Positions 25,151 through 33,334 of a DNA stretch of 64,000 nucleotides are shown here, piece by piece (position 1 is the first letter of the stretch; the number at the start of each line of letters is the position of its first letter). Source of the DNA: JAIBJN01 sp963839745. Its GTDB lineage: Bacteria; Actinomycetota; Thermoleophilia; Gaiellales; Gaiellaceae. The notes under the pieces were generated by a model. It saw nothing but the letters and a program-made list of their open reading frames with translations, did no database searches and had not been told where the DNA came from. Location of the stretch: the NCBI GenBank assembly GCA_963839745.1, contig CAWIWC010000015.1, positions 62,001 through 126,000 of the forward strand, given 5' to 3'. A program made the translations under genes and the position numbers.

Positions 25151-27436
25151 TCAGTGCTCCCGGGAGACCGAGATCCGGCGCCCGTCCGTCTCGATCGTGA
25201 TGCGGCCGTCGAGATCGGTGCGGTAGACGTCGAGCCCGGAGAGCCCCGTCAGGGTGGCCATCGTGGACGGGGTCGGGTGGCCGTAGTCGTTGTTCGCGCC
25301 GACTGAGACGACCGCGATCTGCGGGTCGACGAGGTCGAGCAAGGCCGGCAGCGCCGTGTCCGCGGAACCGTGGTGCGCGACCTTGAGGATCTCCGCCGGC
25401 GGCGGCCGGATGGGGACCGTGACGTTCCCCTCCGCGTCGGCGGTGAGCAGCGTGTCGATGCGTCCGTAGCTCGCCACGAGGACGACCGCGTGGTTGTTCG
25501 GATCGTCGCCCGGCAGACCGGGGCCGTCCGGCCAGAGCACTTCGAGGCGGAGCGCGCCCACGCGCAGCCGCTGGCCGGCGCGGACGGCGAGAACGGGCAC
25601 GTCTTGCTCCCGCGCTGCCGCGACGGCGGCGTCATGATCCTCGCTTTCCGCCGGGATGCGCGGGTCGAGCACCGTCCCGACCTCGACCGCGTCGAGCACG
25701 TCTGCGGCGCCGCCGATGTGATCGCGCTGAGGATGGGTCAGGACGAGCGCGACCAGGCGCTCCACGCCGAGGCTCTCGAGCTGTCCGGCGACGTCAGCCT
25801 CGGGAGGGCCCTGGTCGATGAGAACCGCACCCTCGGGAACCTGGAGCAGGATCGCGTCTCCCTGGCCGACGTCGAGCACCGTGATCCGGAGCCCGTTCGG
25901 GAGCGGCGGGGGCTCGCCGGGAACGCTCCTCCAGGCGGCGACCAGTGCGAGAATGGCCGCAGCGACCGCTGCCGCACGCCGGAGCCGCGGCCGGCGCGCA
26001 ACCACGAGCACGGCGACGAGCGCCGTCGCCCCGAGGAGGGCAAGCAGTGCGCGCCCCGACTCGACTTGCGCGTACGGCAGGCCGCCGACCGCCCGCGCGC
26101 AGAACGCGAGATACGCGGCCAGCCAGCTGTCGATCCAGGCGAGGGCACTCGCGGCCTCCGGCAGCATCGGGTGAAGAGCGGCGGCTGCGAGGGCAAGGCC
26201 GAGGAGCGGCGCGACGATCGGCGCCGCGAGCGCGTTGGCGGCGAGCGAGTAGACGGGGATCGCCCCGAAATGGAGCCAGAGGATCGGAGCCGTCGCAGCG
26301 CCGCATGCAGCGGAGAGCGCGACGATCTCGGCGAGCTTGACCGGCAGCGGGTAGCCCTCCAGCCGCGCCTCGATCCGCGGGACGAGCACGAAGATGGCGG
26401 CGACGGCGGCGAACGAGAGCTGGAAGCCGGGCTCGAGCAGGCTGTACGGGCTCCACGCGAGGAGGACGGCCACTCCTACGAGCAGGAAATACCAGCGGTC
26501 GCGCGGCCGGGACGCGAGCCACGCGAGCGATGCGAGCCCGCCCGCGACGCCGGCCCGGACGACGGACGGCTGCCAGCCGACCGCGAGTACGTAGGCGAAG
26601 ACCGCGGCGAGGGCGCCGACCTCCCCGATCCAGCGCGGGAAGCCGAGCGTCCAGGCGAGGAGGATCATCCCGGCGACGACGTAGGCGACGTTCTGGCCCG
26701 AGACTGCAAGCAGGTGGTAGAGGCCGGAGGCCCGAAACTGGTCGCGCAATTCCTGATCGAGCCCTTCGTCCTCGCCGAGGACGACGCCGGCGAGCACCGC
26801 CCGGCGCTCGCCCGGCGGCACCGCCTCGAGCGAGCGCGCAACGCCTCGCCGCAGCCGGTCCGCGACTGCGCCGAGCCCACCCCGGCGCCCCACGACACGG
26901 AAGCTGCCTCCCCGCAGGACGACATGGATCCCCTGGCGCCGGAGGTACGCCGCCTCGTCGAAGCCGCCCTCGGCCTCGGGACCTCGAGGGCGGGCGACCG
27001 TGACGACGACCTCAAGGAGCGAGCCCTGGGGCGGCGCGCGCTCCGGCGGGAGATCGAGGCGCGCGCGCTCGTCGAGCTCGTCTCTGCCGAAGCGCAGGAC
27101 GCGAACGGGAACGCGGACGGCGAATTCGCTCCGCCGCGCGGGGCCGGTCACCTCGACGCGTGCGAGCGCGGCCCGGCCGACCTCGGTCTCGAGCACGCTG
27201 GCGTCGAGGGCGTCGAGGCGCACGCTTCCCCACCACAGTCCTGCGAGCACGAGAGCGAGGGCGAGGAGAGGGACACGCGCAGGCGCGATGACCACGGCGA
27301 GCAGGCCGGCCGCGCCGGCGGAGAGCGCGAGCCCTGCGTGGGCCTCGCGGCCGAGGAGGGCAAGCGCGAGGCCCGCGCAGAGCGCGGCGGCCAGAAGGTG
27401 CGCCGCCGGCACCCGCCGAAGGAGGTCGGTCGCCAC
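25151..27436 (-). CDS. comEC: ComEC/Rec2-family DNA uptake channel with metallo-beta-lactamase domain
   Basis: Polytopic membrane protein forming the DNA translocation channel in natural competence; 761 residues from a GTG. The N-terminal DUF4131 region, the central competence domain (GLYHLLAVSGQNVAYVV, WQPSVVRAGV) and a C-terminal metallo-beta-lactamase domain are all visible. The last has ITVLDVGQGDAILLQ and LTHPQRDHIGGAADVL; the usual HxHxDH motif reads HPQRDH, so one metal-binding His is replaced by Gln. LKVAHHGSADT is conserved. It is paired with comEA, but no pilus genes are present here. Confidence 0.94.
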   Translation of the reverse strand: MATDLLRRVPAAHLLAAALCAGLALALLGREAHAGLALSAGAAGLLAVVIAPARVPLLALALVLAGLWWGSVRLDALDASVLETEVGRAALARVEVTGPARRSEFAVRVPVRVLRFGRDELDERARLDLPPERAPPQGSLLEVVVTVARPRGPEAEGGFDEAAYLRRQGIHVVLRGGSFRVVGRRGGLGAVADRLRRGVARSLEAVPPGERRAVLAGVVLGEDEGLDQELRDQFRASGLYHLLAVSGQNVAYVVAGMILLAWTLGFPRWIGEVGALAAVFAYVLAVGWQPSVVRAGVAGGLASLAWLASRPRDRWYFLLVGVAVLLAWSPYSLLEPGFQLSFAAVAAIFVLVPRIEARLEGYPLPVKLAEIVALSAACGAATAPILWLHFGAIPVYSLAANALAAPIVAPLLGLALAAAALHPMLPEAASALAWIDSWLAAYLAFCARAVGGLPYAQVESGRALLALLGATALVAVLVVARRPRLRRAAAVAAAILALVAAWRSVPGEPPPLPNGLRITVLDVGQGDAILLQVPEGAVLIDQGPPEADVAGQLESLGVERLVALVLTHPQRDHIGGAADVLDAVEVGTVLDPRIPAESEDHDAAVAAAREQDVPVLAVRAGQRLRVGALRLEVLWPDGPGLPGDDPNNHAVVLVASYGRIDTLLTADAEGNVTVPIRPPPAEILKVAHHGSADTALPALLDLVDPQIAVVSVGANNDYGHPTPSTMATLTGLSGLDVYRTDLDGRITIETDGRRISVSREH

Positions 27437-27443
27437 GATCCGG

Positions 27444-28028
27444 TCACAGGCCGACGAGCGGCCGAAGCTGCTCGAGCCGGGCCGGGCCGATCCCAGGGAC
27501 GGCGTCCAGCTCCTCGATCGAGCCGAACCCGCCGTTGGCGGTGCGGAAGTCGATGATCTGCTGGGCCGTGACCGGCCCGATGCCGGGCAACGCGTCGAGC
27601 TGCTCGACCGTCGCCGAGTTGAGGCTCACCTTCCCACCGGGCGCTCCGGGGGCACTGCCCTCACCGGCTGCCGCGCCCGGCTCGCCGCGCACCGGGACGA
27701 GCACCTGCTGGCCGTCGGCCACCGGCGCGGCCAGGTTGACGAGCTCCAGCGCAGCCTTCGGCTTGGCTCCACCCGCCTCCGCGATCGCATCGTCGATCCG
27801 GCTGCCGTCGGCGAGCTCGTAGAGCCCGGGGCGGTTGACCGCGCCGGCGACGTGGACGACCAGCATGCGGGGCGGCTCCTCCTCGACGTCCAGCGCGACG
27901 GATTCCACGCTCGCCGCCGGACGCGCCTCACCGCGGTCCAGCGCGACGCGGCCGGCGATGGTGAGGAGGACGAGGAGCGCGGCGGCATAGGCGAACGCGC
28001 GGGCCCGCGAGATCGTCGGCATCTGCAC
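27444..28028 (-). CDS. comEA: ComEA-type DNA-binding competence protein
   Basis: Membrane-anchored double-stranded DNA receptor for uptake, 194 residues. A single N-terminal membrane helix (FAYAAALLVLLTIAG) is followed by an SLBB-type domain (VVHVAGAVNRPGLYEL) and a low-complexity Gly/Ala/Pro linker. The C-terminal paired helix-hairpin-helix motifs include NSATVEQLDALPGIGPVTAQ and LDAVPGIGPARLEQL. The GTG at 28028 is used; an ATG two codons later is equally possible. comEC starts 7 bp after its stop. Confidence 0.93.
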   Translation of the reverse strand: MQMPTISRARAFAYAAALLVLLTIAGRVALDRGEARPAASVESVALDVEEEPPRMLVVHVAGAVNRPGLYELADGSRIDDAIAEAGGAKPKAALELVNLAAPVADGQQVLVPVRGEPGAAAGEGSAPGAPGGKVSLNSATVEQLDALPGIGPVTAQQIIDFRTANGGFGSIEELDAVPGIGPARLEQLRPLVGL

Positions 28029-28031
28029 GGC

Positions 28032-28661
28032 TCACCCGGTCGTGTAGTGGACGACGAGGCGCGGGCGGAGCGCGGCGTCTGGATAGCCGGCCGACGGCCC
28101 GTACGGCCCACTCGACCCGTACGCCTCGTCGCCGTCCTGCAGCTTCAGGAGCACGCCGCTGTTCGGCGCCTGGCCGCGGTGCCACGCACGGACGAGGGTT
28201 GTCACGTCCCAGGTGAGCCACTGCGGCGTACGAGCGGCGAGGACCACCGCCGTCGAGGCGACCCGCTCGTCGAAGTCAGGCTCCCGCTCGCGGGACCAGC
28301 TCGGGGAGAGGATGCGGTGGGCGTCGATCACGTAGCCGACTGCGCAGGCCACGGTCGTCAGGCGCGGCGCAACGCAGGTGCCGTCGTGGAAGATCGAGAG
28401 CTCGGCGCTCGAGATGGCCGCGCCCGGCGGAACCGAGGCGAGCGGGAAGCGCACGGCCGCACGCCAGACCTTGTCGTCGACGCCGCCGATCGGCAGGCGG
28501 GGCCCGTCGTCGCGGTAGCAGCGCGCCTCCCAGTCGTAGCTCCAGTCGCACCAGAATGGCAGGCCGACGTCGGCCTCGGGCGGGATCGAGACCAAAGCGG
28601 CGCGGGCGGCGCCGCCGATCCAGAGCGCCGCGAGCGCGATTGCCACGAGGAGAGCTCGCAT
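28032..28661 (-). CDS. Secreted DNRLRE-like domain protein
   Basis: A 209-residue protein with a clear N-terminal signal peptide (MRALLVAIALAALWIGGAARA). The rest is predicted beta-rich and resembles DNRLRE-type extracellular domains: RAAVRFPLASVPPGAAISSAELSIF is split over two strands, then LTWDVTTLVRAWHRGQAPNSG and LRPRLVVHY at the end. Several Cys residues could form disulfides outside the cell. It ends 3 bp before comEA and could be co-transcribed. No enzymatic role can be assigned. Confidence 0.75.
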   Translation of the reverse strand: MRALLVAIALAALWIGGAARAALVSIPPEADVGLPFWCDWSYDWEARCYRDDGPRLPIGGVDDKVWRAAVRFPLASVPPGAAISSAELSIFHDGTCVAPRLTTVACAVGYVIDAHRILSPSWSREREPDFDERVASTAVVLAARTPQWLTWDVTTLVRAWHRGQAPNSGVLLKLQDGDEAYGSSGPYGPSAGYPDAALRPRLVVHYTTG

Positions 28662-28724
28662 GCACTCGATGGTCGCGCGGAAAGACGCGCGTGTGGCGCG
28701 CGGACCGTGACGGAAGTGAGCCGG

Positions 28725-29864
28725 CTAGCGAACGATGCAGGGGCCGGACGGAACGCGGCGCAGCTCGCCGGCCGCCGCGCTGAGGACGAGATCGACGGGG
28801 ACGGCATAGCCACCCTGCCCGTCGCGCGTCCCTCCGAAGATCATCGCAAGCACCCGCCCGCGCCGGTCGACGACCGGCCCGCCGCTCTCGCCCGGCTGGA
28901 CGGCGCCGCGCAGCGGGACGACGACCCGCGGCCGCACGCGCCCGCCGTACGCGCCCGGCGAGAGAACCGTGCGCGAGTCGCCGGCCGTCCCGGCGGTGGC
29001 GGTCAGCGCGCCATTCCGCGGATACCCGAGAAGGGCCACCGGGCGCGGCAGGTCGGGGCTCGTGTTCACCGGCAGCGCGCCGACCTCGAGCCCGCGGACG
29101 CGCATCAGCGCGATGTCGTTGTTCGAGTCGACGAAGACCGGCGTCGCCGAGAGAACCTGGCCGTTCGGGGCGAGGGCCCGCGTGCCCTCGTGGCCCGCGA
29201 TCACGTGCGCGTTCGTCGCCACCAGGCCGCTGCGGACGACCCAGCCCGAGCCCTGCGTCCCGACCCCGCACGCAGTCCCCTCGAGCTTGAGCACGCTCCC
29301 CGCGGCAGCCTTGGCGCCCGGGCTCTGGAGCACGCTCGGGTCCGGCGGGGGCAGGGACTCCTGGAGCCCCGGCAGCAGCGGCAGAGGATCGAAGCGGTTG
29401 AGCGCCTGGAGCACCCGGTCGGGCGGCACCGCGTTCAGGAGCCGAGGGAGGAGGACGGACTCGCGGACCTCAGCGCGGAGCCCGAGCGCCGGCTGGTGCA
29501 GTGCCAGCACGGCGAGCAGCCAGCCGATCCCGAGCGCGATCAGCCCGCCCATGACGATGCCGCCGATCCGGTCGAGCGCCGAGAGCGACGGCCGGGCGGC
29601 GAGGAACGCGCGCACGGGAGTCCCGAGCGCGGACGCCGCGGCTCCGAGCAACGAGGCGCCGATCAGCGCCCCGGCGAGCCCGGCGACCGGAATCCACGGG
29701 GAGTTGTCGGGCAGGAAGAGCGGCGCGACGAACGAGCCCACGATCGCCCCGATGACGAGGCCGCCAAGCGAAAGGGCCTGCGCGGCCAGCCCGCGGTGCG
29801 CCCCGAAGATGGAGAAGACGGCGACCGCGAGCAGCAGCAGAACGTCGACGACGTTCACCCTCAC
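28725..29864 (-). CDS. marP: MarP-like membrane serine protease (CvpA domain plus trypsin-like domain)
   Basis: Resembles actinobacterial MarP, a periplasmic serine protease linked to acid and oxidative stress resistance in Mycobacterium. It has 379 residues. The first 150 residues form four membrane helices with CvpA-like sequence (GLAAQALSLGGLVIGAIVG). The protease domain has NAHVIAG (His), SNNDIALMRV (Asp) and VQPGESGGPVVD (Ser). Cys residues in GTACGVGTQ and PSGPCIV could form the disulfide reported for MarP. Two in-frame GTGs (29864, 29858) are possible starts. It directly follows leuS. Confidence 0.88.
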   Translation of the reverse strand: MRVNVVDVLLLLAVAVFSIFGAHRGLAAQALSLGGLVIGAIVGSFVAPLFLPDNSPWIPVAGLAGALIGASLLGAAASALGTPVRAFLAARPSLSALDRIGGIVMGGLIALGIGWLLAVLALHQPALGLRAEVRESVLLPRLLNAVPPDRVLQALNRFDPLPLLPGLQESLPPPDPSVLQSPGAKAAAGSVLKLEGTACGVGTQGSGWVVRSGLVATNAHVIAGHEGTRALAPNGQVLSATPVFVDSNNDIALMRVRGLEVGALPVNTSPDLPRPVALLGYPRNGALTATAGTAGDSRTVLSPGAYGGRVRPRVVVPLRGAVQPGESGGPVVDRRGRVLAMIFGGTRDGQGGYAVPVDLVLSAAAGELRRVPSGPCIVR

Positions 29865-29884
29865 AGAGTACGGAAGAGCCCGGC

Positions 29885-32335
29885 CTAAACCACGAAGTTC
29901 ACGAGCTTGCCCGGGACGACGATCTCCTTGCGGATCTCCTTGCCGTCCACGTGCGCGCGCACGCGCGGCAGCTCCTTCGCCCGCGTGAGCAACTCTGCCT
30001 CGTCGAGCCCGACCGGCACCTCCACCCTGTCGCGCACGCGCCCGTTCACCTGGACGACGAGCTCGAAGGTCTCGCGCTCGAGCAGCGCCGGGTCTGCCTG
30101 GGGCCAGGGCACCTCCCACAGGCGCTCCCTGCCGAGCCGCTCCCACAGCTCCTCGGCCATGTGCGGCGCGTACGGCTGGATCAGGCTGACCGCCGTCTCC
30201 GTGGCGAAGCGCACCTCGCCCGCACGCTCGGGGTCGTCCTTGACGTGGTAGATCTCGTTGACGAGCTCGATCACGGCCGCGATGGGCGTGTTGAACTGGA
30301 AGCGCCGCGTGATGTCGTCGCCGACCTTGGCGATCGCCTGGTGCGCGCGGCGCACGAGCGGGCCGTCGGCCGGCGCCTCGACCGGGCCGCGCTCGGCGAC
30401 CTCCAGCCCCAGCCGCCAGAGCCGTCCGAGGAAGCGGGCCATGCCCTCGATGCCCGTGTCCTGCCACTCGATGTCGTCCTCCGCAGGGCCCATGTAGAGG
30501 ATGTAGAGGCGGACCGCGTCGGCGCCGTGGCTCGCGATCAGGTCGTCGGGGCTGAGCACATTGCCCTTCGACTTGGACATCTTCGCGCCGAGGTAGTGGA
30601 TCATCCCCTGCGTGAAGAGGCGCAGGAACGGCTCGCGGAAGCCCAGCATCCCGAGGTCGTTCAGCACCTTCACGAAGAAGCGCGCGTAGAGCAGGTGCAG
30701 GATCGCGTGCTCGACGCCGCCGATGTACTGGTTGACCGGAAGCCAGTAGTCGGCGACCTCGCGGTCCCACGGCGCGTTCTCGTTGCGCGCGTCGCAGTAG
30801 CGGATGAAGTACCAGGACGAGTCGACGAACGTGTCCATCGTGTCGGTCTCGCGATGCGCTTCGCCGCCGCACTTCGGACAGGTCGTGTGCACCCAGTCCT
30901 CGGCGGCGGCGAGCGGCGAGCGCCCCTTCGGCAGGTACTCGTCGACCTCCGGGAGCAGGACGGGCAGGTCCTCGTCGGGCACCGGCACCATCCCGCAGGA
31001 CTCGCAGTAGAGGATGGGGATCGGGCAGCCCCAGTAACGCTGGCGGGAGAGCAGCCAGTCGCGGAGGCGATAGCTGACGTCCGGCCGGCCGAGGCCGCGC
31101 GACTCGAGCCACTCGACGATCGCCTGCTTGCCCTCCTCGCGGGGAGGCCCGGTGAACTGCGCCGAGTCGACCAGCCGCTCGTTCTCGGAGTGCGGGACGT
31201 AGGTGCCCTCCTCGGGCTCCTCGCCCTCGGGAGCGACGACGACCTGCACCGGCAGCTCGAAGCGCTTCGCGAACTCGAAGTCGCGCTCGTCGTGCGCGGG
31301 CACGGCCATGATCGCGCCCGTCCCGTACTCCATGAGCACGTAGTCGGAGACCCAGATCGGTAGGCGCTCCTCGTTGACCGGGTTCGTGACGAACGCCCCG
31401 GTGGGGACGCCGGTCTTCTCCTTCTCGGGATCGGCACGCTCGACGGCCGAGCGGCCGGCGGCCTGGCGCACGTATTCCATGACCTCGTCCTCGTGCGGCG
31501 TGCCCTCGACGAGCTTGGGGACAAGCGGGTGCTCGGGCGCGAGCACGAAGAACGTGGCGCCGAAGAGCGTGTCCGGCCGGGTCGTGAAGACTGGGATCTC
31601 GACGTCCTGCTCCTCGATGCGGAACACGACCTCGGCGCCCTCGGAGCGCCCGATCCAGTTGCGCTGCATCGTCAGGACGTGCTCGGGCCAGGACTCGAGC
31701 AGGCTCATCTCGTCGAGCAGATCGTCGGCGTACTTGGTGATGCGGTAGAACCACTGCTCGAGATTCCTGCGCTCGACCTCGGCGCCGCAACGCTCGCAGC
31801 GCCCGTCGATCACCTGCTCGTTCGCGAGCACGGTCTGGTCGTTCGGGCACCAGTTGACGGGCGCTTCCTTGCGGTAGGCGAGGCCCTGCTCGAAGAACCT
31901 GATGAAGAGCCACTGGGTCCAGCGGTAGTAGGACGGCTCGTGCGAGGAGACCTCACGATCCCAGTCGATCGCCCAGCCCATGCGCTTCATCTGCTCGCGG
32001 ATGGCGGCGATGTTGCGCTCGATGACGAGGCGCGGATGCCCTCCCTCGCGGATGGCCGCGTTCTCGGCGGGCAGGCCGAAGGCGTCGTAGCCCATCGGGC
32101 GCAGAACGCGGAAGCCCATACGCCGCCGGACGTGCGCGAGGACATCGCCGAGCGTGTAGTTCTTGACGTGGCCCATGTGGAGCTCGCCCGACGGGTACGG
32201 GAGCATCTCGAGCACGTACGTGTGCTCCTTGTCCATCTGGGACGCGTCGTCCGGATTCGGGACGTAGAACGCGCGCTCGCGCTCCCAGATGTCCTGCCAC
32301 TTCAGCTCGACTGCCTGTGGGTCGTATCGCTCCAT
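29885..32335 (-). CDS. leuS: Leucyl-tRNA synthetase
   Basis: Class I synthetase charging tRNA-Leu; 816 residues, in the bacterial LeuRS range. The opening YDPQAVELKWQDIWE, the HIGH motif as HMGH in LPYPSGELHMGHVKNYTLGD (20 residues), the editing domain with TTRPDTLFGATF, and the KMSKSKGNV loop are all present. Zinc-type pairs CERC and CPKC are visible. The ATG at 32335 sits just downstream of a terminator-like hairpin in a short leader, suggesting attenuation control. Confidence 0.97.
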   Translation of the reverse strand: MERYDPQAVELKWQDIWERERAFYVPNPDDASQMDKEHTYVLEMLPYPSGELHMGHVKNYTLGDVLAHVRRRMGFRVLRPMGYDAFGLPAENAAIREGGHPRLVIERNIAAIREQMKRMGWAIDWDREVSSHEPSYYRWTQWLFIRFFEQGLAYRKEAPVNWCPNDQTVLANEQVIDGRCERCGAEVERRNLEQWFYRITKYADDLLDEMSLLESWPEHVLTMQRNWIGRSEGAEVVFRIEEQDVEIPVFTTRPDTLFGATFFVLAPEHPLVPKLVEGTPHEDEVMEYVRQAAGRSAVERADPEKEKTGVPTGAFVTNPVNEERLPIWVSDYVLMEYGTGAIMAVPAHDERDFEFAKRFELPVQVVVAPEGEEPEEGTYVPHSENERLVDSAQFTGPPREEGKQAIVEWLESRGLGRPDVSYRLRDWLLSRQRYWGCPIPILYCESCGMVPVPDEDLPVLLPEVDEYLPKGRSPLAAAEDWVHTTCPKCGGEAHRETDTMDTFVDSSWYFIRYCDARNENAPWDREVADYWLPVNQYIGGVEHAILHLLYARFFVKVLNDLGMLGFREPFLRLFTQGMIHYLGAKMSKSKGNVLSPDDLIASHGADAVRLYILYMGPAEDDIEWQDTGIEGMARFLGRLWRLGLEVAERGPVEAPADGPLVRRAHQAIAKVGDDITRRFQFNTPIAAVIELVNEIYHVKDDPERAGEVRFATETAVSLIQPYAPHMAEELWERLGRERLWEVPWPQADPALLERETFELVVQVNGRVRDRVEVPVGLDEAELLTRAKELPRVRAHVDGKEIRKEIVVPGKLVNFVV

Positions 32336-32349
32336 CGGTCTCCGATATG

Positions 32350-32373
32350 AAAACGCCTCTCGTCTGAGAGGCG
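32350..32373 (-). terminator. Terminator-like hairpin in the leuS leader (possible attenuator)
   Basis: On the minus strand an 8-bp perfect stem, CGCCTCTC and GAGAGGCG (loop AGAC), is followed by TTTTC and lies only about 15 bp before the leuS ATG. In this place an intrinsic terminator would shut off leuS unless an alternative fold forms. No T-box consensus (AGGGTGGNACCGCG) is visible and the leader is too short for a classical T-box. Confidence 0.55.
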
Positions 32374-32415
32374 CGCGGGAGGCCCACGGCTTTCGCCGCG
32401 TCGACGCTCCCTGGC

Positions 32416-32453
32416 TCAGCTAAGGGACGTAGCCATGTCCGGGACGAATCTTA
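32416..32453 (-). promoter_or_regulatory. leuS promoter and putative leader peptide
   Basis: On the minus strand a TAAGAT -10 box (32453-32448) is followed after 11 bp by a six-codon frame (32436-32416), MATSLS-stop, containing a CTT leucine codon, which is rare in this GC-rich sequence. The frame ends about 40 bp before the terminator-like hairpin. This resembles a peptide-dependent attenuator, though one leucine codon is weak evidence. Confidence 0.35.
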
Positions 32454-32482
32454 GCGCCGGCCGGCGCTGGCAGAATCCTGCC

Positions 32483-33313
32483 GTGATCTCGACGTACTCG
32501 ATCGTCGCATGCGACCTCGACGCCGGCGAGTGGGGCGTCGCCGTCCAGTCGAAGTTCCTCGCCGTCGGGGCGGTGGTCCCGGCCGCCGAGCCGCACGTCG
32601 GCGCCATCGCGACGCAGGCATGGGCGAACCTCGCGTACCGGCCCGACGGCATGTCGCTGCTCCGGGACGGCTACTCGGCGGACGACGTCGTCAGGACGCT
32701 GGTCGGAGCCGACGACGGGCGCGAGCACCGCCAGCTCGGGGTCGTCGACGGGCAGGGGCGCGCTGCCACGTACACCGGGTCGGAATGCATGGACTGGGCC
32801 GGCGGGAAGACCGGCCCCGGCTTTGCGGCGCAGGGGAACATCCTCGTCTCGGATGCGACCGTGGCGGCGCTCGCGTCGACCTTCGAGGGCTCCGCGGGAA
32901 GCCCGCTCGCCGAGCGGCTCCTGGCCAGCCTTGCCGCGGCCGAGGCGGCCGGCGGCGACCGCCGCGGCCGGCAGTCGGCGGCGCTCTACGTCGTCCGCAA
33001 GGACGGCGGGTACGGCGGGACGGGCGACGTCGCCACCGACCTGCGTGTCGACGACCATCCGCAGCCGATCGAGGAGCTGGAGCGGATCTACCGCCTGCAC
33101 GACCTGCTCTTCGGCCAGACGCCGGACGAGCAGTGGCTCGACGTCGACGCGGCGCTCGCCGACGAGCTCCGCGAGCGGCTTGCCGTCCTCGGCTACGACG
33201 GCGAGCTCCCGGACGCGCTGGCCGCCTGGGCGGGCACGGAGAACCTCGAGGAGCGGGTCAGCGGCGCCGACCGGATCGACCCGGTCGTGCTCGAGCAGCT
33301 GCGCGCGCAGTAG
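32483..33313 (+). CDS. DUF1028 family protein (Ntn-hydrolase-like)
   Basis: A 276-residue DUF1028 protein. The GTG at 32483 puts the catalytic-type N-terminus in register: STYSIVACDLDAGEWGVAVQSKFLAVG, seen as two strands, is the family opening. ATQAWANLAYRPDGM and TYTGSECMDWAG are further family segments. The C-terminal 80 residues resemble the extra domain of long DUF1028 proteins (IEELERIYRLHDLLFG). CAGAAT lies 6 bp before the GTG, fitting a leaderless start. Members are predicted Ntn hydrolases, but no substrate is known to me. An upstream ATG at 32435 is rejected because it adds unconserved residues. Confidence 0.85.
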   Translation: MISTYSIVACDLDAGEWGVAVQSKFLAVGAVVPAAEPHVGAIATQAWANLAYRPDGMSLLRDGYSADDVVRTLVGADDGREHRQLGVVDGQGRAATYTGSECMDWAGGKTGPGFAAQGNILVSDATVAALASTFEGSAGSPLAERLLASLAAAEAAGGDRRGRQSAALYVVRKDGGYGGTGDVATDLRVDDHPQPIEELERIYRLHDLLFGQTPDEQWLDVDAALADELRERLAVLGYDGELPDALAAWAGTENLEERVSGADRIDPVVLEQLRAQ

Positions 33314-33334
33314 CGCCGCTGCGATCATCCCGTG

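Noticed and set aside
25370..27556. 728-codon plus-strand open frame opposite comEC
   Set aside because: Antisense shadow of comEC: Arg/Glu/Asp-rich low-complexity sequence without motifs, typical of high-GC DNA.
27000..29888. 962-codon plus-strand open frame opposite comEA, the DNRLRE gene and marP
   Set aside because: Antisense shadow spanning three real minus-strand genes.
29865..31913. Extension of marP into leuS as a 1062-codon frame
   Set aside because: The part before SVRVNVVDVL is leuS in another frame; CvpA and protease domains start only after 29864.
32336..32460. T-box riboswitch for leuS
   Set aside because: The leader is only about 100 nt and lacks the T-box consensus; a small attenuator fits better.
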